NCBI RefSeq assembly: GCF_036325985.1
Contig: NZ_JAUHLI010000006.1
Span: 1-64,000 of the forward strand
Reading direction: 5' to 3'
DNA: 64,000 nt
DNA from: Alkalimonas cellulosilytica
GTDB lineage: Bacteria > Pseudomonadota > Gammaproteobacteria > Enterobacterales > Alteromonadaceae
A program made the position numbers and the translations under genes. The first letter of the stretch is position 1. Each line of letters starts with the position of its first letter. The notes beneath the pieces were generated by a model, which worked only from the letters and a program-made list of their open reading frames with translations, was not told where the DNA came from and made no database searches. This document shows, in pieces, positions 61,007 through 64,000 of this stretch.

Positions 61007-62350
61007 TTAGCTATTGTGCAAGTGCTTAAAGTCGACTGACTCTTCCTCTTTGCGGCCAGCATCCGGATCGTTAAATACGGCCTCATTAAGCTGCTTTTCA
61101 CTCTTGGCAATCACACAAGAGACCATGGAGTCACCGGTGATATTAACGGAGGTTCGGGTCATATCAAGCAGGCGGTCCACACCAATAATCAGTGCAATGC
61201 CCTCAACCGGCAAGCCGACTTGCTGCAGCACCATCGCCAGCATAATCAGACCAACACCAGGAACGCCTGCAGTACCGACAGATGCCAGGGTTGCGGTTAA
61301 CACCACCATCAGGTAGTCAGTCAAGCTAAGATCGACACCAAACACCTGGGCAATAAACACCGTGGCAACCCCTTGCATGATAGCGGTGCCATCCATGTTG
61401 ATGGTCGCACCAAGCGGCACGGTGAACGAGCCAATACTATTTTTTACCCCTAGCTTTTTGGTCACTGTTTCCAGCGTCACCGGGATGGTGGCATTGCTAC
61501 TTGAGGTACTGAAAGCAAACAAGGCAGCGTCACGCATCTTACGAAGAAAGATCAGTGGGTTTAGACCGGTTAACAGTTTTAATAACAGTGGATAAGTCAT
61601 AAAACCATGCAGCAGCAAGACCCCCAAGACTACAAAGAAATAAGCAGCCAAACTACTGAACATATCCAGCCCCATAGTGCTGAATACGCGGACCATCAGA
61701 CAAAACACACCATAAGGAGCCAGATTCATCAGAATGGTGACCAGTTTCATCACTATGGTGTTCAGATCCTGAAATAAGTCTGCGATACGTTCACCGGTTT
61801 TACCACTCATGGCCGTCGCGATACCAAACAACACTGCAAAAATGATGATTTGCAACATGTTGCCTTCGGCCATCGCATTAATAGGATTGCGCGGGAACAT
61901 ATTAATAATAACCTGGGCAAGGCCTGGTGCTTCTGCTGTGCTGAAACTGGCATCACTGTGCATTTCGACCCCATGGCCAGGGCCAATCAGCAAGGCTGCT
62001 GTAATCGCCAGGGTTATTGCAACTGCAGTAGTGAACAGGTACAGACCAACGGATTTCGCACCTAAGCGTCCGAGGGTACTTGCATCAGACAAAGAGGTGG
62101 TACCACAGACTAAGGAAATAAATACCAGTGGTACTACCAGCATTTGTAAGCTGGCAATAAAAATTTGGCCACCAATATGAAACAGGCCATCAATGAAAAA
62201 TGCTTTAATGGGTAAATCAAAAAGAAAGAGTGGCACCATCCGCTCTTCCTGACCGGCCAATAGCCATTGAAAGAAAGCTCCAAGCACAATGCCTGCTACC
62301 ATACCAATGACGATTCGGCTGGTCAGGCTAAGTTTGTTTTTGTTTTCCAT
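61007..62350 (-). CDS. Dicarboxylate/amino acid:cation symporter (DAACS family)
   Basis: A 447-residue GltP/GltT-type transporter. AFSTSSSNATIPVTLE near 274 and PLGATINMDGTAIMQGV near 308-324 are the substrate and cation loops with the NMDGT motif intact. Compared with the symporter at 23809 it has an extra periplasmic loop near residues 30-55 and a longer acidic tail (GRKEEESVDF). It probably imports glutamate, aspartate or C4-dicarboxylates. Confidence 0.93.
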   Translation of the reverse strand: MENKNKLSLTSRIVIGMVAGIVLGAFFQWLLAGQEERMVPLFLFDLPIKAFFIDGLFHIGGQIFIASLQMLVVPLVFISLVCGTTSLSDASTLGRLGAKSVGLYLFTTAVAITLAITAALLIGPGHGVEMHSDASFSTAEAPGLAQVIINMFPRNPINAMAEGNMLQIIIFAVLFGIATAMSGKTGERIADLFQDLNTIVMKLVTILMNLAPYGVFCLMVRVFSTMGLDMFSSLAAYFFVVLGVLLLHGFMTYPLLLKLLTGLNPLIFLRKMRDAALFAFSTSSSNATIPVTLETVTKKLGVKNSIGSFTVPLGATINMDGTAIMQGVATVFIAQVFGVDLSLTDYLMVVLTATLASVGTAGVPGVGLIMLAMVLQQVGLPVEGIALIIGVDRLLDMTRTSVNITGDSMVSCVIAKSEKQLNEAVFNDPDAGRKEEESVDFKHLHNS

Positions 62351-62520
62351 ACTGCATGTCAGATGTGGCTTTAATGATGCTTTAGGGTATCAGTTTGCCC
62401 CGATTCAACCAACAGCAATTGATTTTTTTTTAAAAAATGCTGTGACTGCTGGATTAATCGTGGGATAAGATACAGAATAGATATCAAACAATTAAAATTA
62501 TAAAGCTTGGGAGCCTGTTG

Positions 62521-64000
62521 ATGCGATCAATCCAGCTTATTTGCACATCAGTTATTCTGTCTGTTTTTTTAGTCGCCTGTGGTGGCGGGGGGACCCTGGA
62601 AACCGGAGGTGGCGGCGGTGGGACCGGTGGTACTGAACCTCAATATCAGCTTGAGCTGGTTTTGGTCAATGCCGACAATGTGGAATCATCCAGTCTCTCT
62701 GAGCAACAGCCGCTTACTGCACGAGCTACTTTGACGGCAACTCAGAACGCCGTGGTGTCTGGTAAAGTAATCCGTTTCTCTATCGACCAGCCTGGGTTGG
62801 CTATTCTATCAACCGGTACTGGCAGTGTGTTAACCGATGCCAGTGGTGTTGCTACTATTAACCTGGCCGCTGGTGATGTCAGTGGAGCTGGTGAGCTCAC
62901 TGCCGAGTTTATCGAAGGGGAAAATATTCGTGCAGTGAATAGCTCTGGCTTCCAGTCTGCCGGTGATGGAGGTGGAGAAACCGGAATTGTCATTTCGAGC
63001 GTTCGTTTGTTAGGTGATCGCACCCAATTAGGTTCTGGAGCTTCTGATAAGGTGCAGTTGTCTGCTTTGGTTCGTGATAGCAATAATGTGTTGCAAGCAG
63101 GCGTACCAGTTACTTTTTCTTCCAACTCTGGTGAGTTGGTTGTCGCTTCGGCTGTAACCGAGCAAGATGGTATTGCTAAAGCGACATTGACCAGCCAAAT
63201 TGATAAATCGGTGCGGGACATTATTGTTAGTGCCAGGGTAAATACTATTCAGGATGAGTTGACCATTCGTGTGGTTGGTACCACGCTTGAAGTGGTAGCC
63301 CCATCTGCAGTGGTGCTGGGGGATCAGGTCGCAATCAACTTCTCGTTGCAGGATGCAGCTGGCCAGGGTATTGCGAATGAAGTTTTGTCCGTTTCTTCGG
63401 AGCTGGGCAATCCGCTAAGTCAAACATCGCCAGTGACTGGCCCTAATGGTCAGGTGAGTATTACTTACGATGCAGTAACCAGTGGTGACGATAGTATTCG
63501 TGTTTCTGCTCTGGGCTTAAACCAAACCATCACTCTAAGCGTGAAAGCAGACAGCTTTGTGTTTGTTGCCGCGGAAGGTGCAGCAGCAATACCGGAAGTT
63601 GATTTAAATACGCCAGAAGCCATGTTACTGGAATGGTTGACGGATAATGTACCCAATGCAAATCGCGATGTTTTGTTTTCAACCACTCGCGGTAGCATTG
63701 CTAGCACTGTCCCTGGTTTGGCGGCTCAAAGTGTGGTTGCCGACACCACAACGGATGGTGCTGGTCAAGCGGAAGTCTATGTGCAATCGGCTTTTGCTGG
63801 TTTGGCAACCATTTCCGCCCGTGGAGGCGATAATGAGGTCAGCACGCGTAAGCTGATTGAATTTGTTGCCACTAACCCGGTTAAAGTGGAAGTGCAGGCT
63901 TTTCCTGCGCAGCTGGTACCGGGTGATAGTAGCTCAGTGCGGGCTATTGTGCGCGATGCCAACAATAACCCGGTGAAAAATCAGTTGGTTGCATTCTCAC
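62521..64000 (+). CDS. Ig-repeat lipoprotein, invasin/intimin-like (partial, runs off the end)
   Basis: Open from an ATG at 62521 to the window end (493 codons). The signal peptide ends FLVAC, so Cys20 should be lipidated; a Gly-rich linker follows (about 21-38). Then come bacterial Ig-like (Big_1-type) repeats of about 100 residues: each has a V-x-F-(S/T) strand and a (D/G)G-x-A segment, e.g. GVPVTFSSNSGEL near 197 and TDGAGQAEVYVQSAF near 412. Such proteins act as surface adhesins or tethers. Total length and C-terminal domain are unknown. No gene lies in the 170 bp upstream. Confidence 0.87.
   Translation, partial: MRSIQLICTSVILSVFLVACGGGGTLETGGGGGGTGGTEPQYQLELVLVNADNVESSSLSEQQPLTARATLTATQNAVVSGKVIRFSIDQPGLAILSTGTGSVLTDASGVATINLAAGDVSGAGELTAEFIEGENIRAVNSSGFQSAGDGGGETGIVISSVRLLGDRTQLGSGASDKVQLSALVRDSNNVLQAGVPVTFSSNSGELVVASAVTEQDGIAKATLTSQIDKSVRDIIVSARVNTIQDELTIRVVGTTLEVVAPSAVVLGDQVAINFSLQDAAGQGIANEVLSVSSELGNPLSQTSPVTGPNGQVSITYDAVTSGDDSIRVSALGLNQTITLSVKADSFVFVAAEGAAAIPEVDLNTPEAMLLEWLTDNVPNANRDVLFSTTRGSIASTVPGLAAQSVVADTTTDGAGQAEVYVQSAFAGLATISARGGDNEVSTRKLIEFVATNPVKVEVQAFPAQLVPGDSSSVRAIVRDANNNPVKNQLVAFS

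Overview
The window looks like chromosomal DNA of a motile, polarly flagellated gammaproteobacterium. The closest match in overall gene content is the Rheinheimera/Alishewanella/Arsukibacterium group (Alteromonadales/Chromatiaceae). This rests on the flrABC flagellar regulators, the rnfABCDGE-nth operon order, short flagellins next to pseudaminic acid genes, and a CsrD/MshH-like protein. The placement is inference; no rRNA gene is present.

Positions 1-23800 form one long flagellar region. It opens with the last codons of a flagellin, then two more flagellins, flaG, fliD, fliS and a small FliT-like gene. A Maf-type flagellin glycosyltransferase follows, with a plus-strand run of sugar genes: a methyltransferase/ParB-like fusion, pseF, pseG, a methyltransferase, a WbqC-family gene, an FAD oxidoreductase and pseI. 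On the minus strand lie a receiver-PP2C phosphatase with its STAS partner, and pseC-pseB. A divergent short flagellin and flrA-flrBC close the region. Sigma-28 sites precede the second flagellin (an almost exact consensus), flaG and perhaps the divergent flagellin. A sigma-54 site precedes flrB. Five of the six enzymes for CMP-pseudaminic acid are here; the PseH acetyltransferase is not.

Positions 23800-30065 are accessory. A dicarboxylate symporter is followed by a compact peptide-export locus: an HlyD/CvaA-like adaptor, a 112-residue double-glycine leader peptide, a 73-residue membrane protein that could give immunity, and a C39-peptidase ABC exporter broken by a one-base frameshift. A ParE/RelE toxin-antitoxin pair follows. 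The peptide and the small membrane gene look richer in A+T than their neighbours. This is the best candidate in the window for an undescribed system.

Positions 30087-42300 are housekeeping: divergent queC/queE, small metabolic genes, nth and the complete rnf operon, whose RnfC carries a repeated Ala/Lys-rich tail, and a degenerate GGDEF-EAL protein of the CsrD type. Three identical tRNA-Asn genes follow, with a good sigma-70 promoter and, further upstream, an inverted pair of DnaA-box-like sites.

Positions 43180-64000 hold MATE-uvrB, a small porin, a PAS-GAF-GGDEF protein, tdk, proS, a kelch protein overlapping trmO, purU, an H-NS-like protein, yciK, a VolA/Pla-1-type lipase lipoprotein, sohB, a thiopurine methyltransferase, a second dicarboxylate symporter and the first 493 codons of an Ig-repeat lipoprotein that runs off the end.
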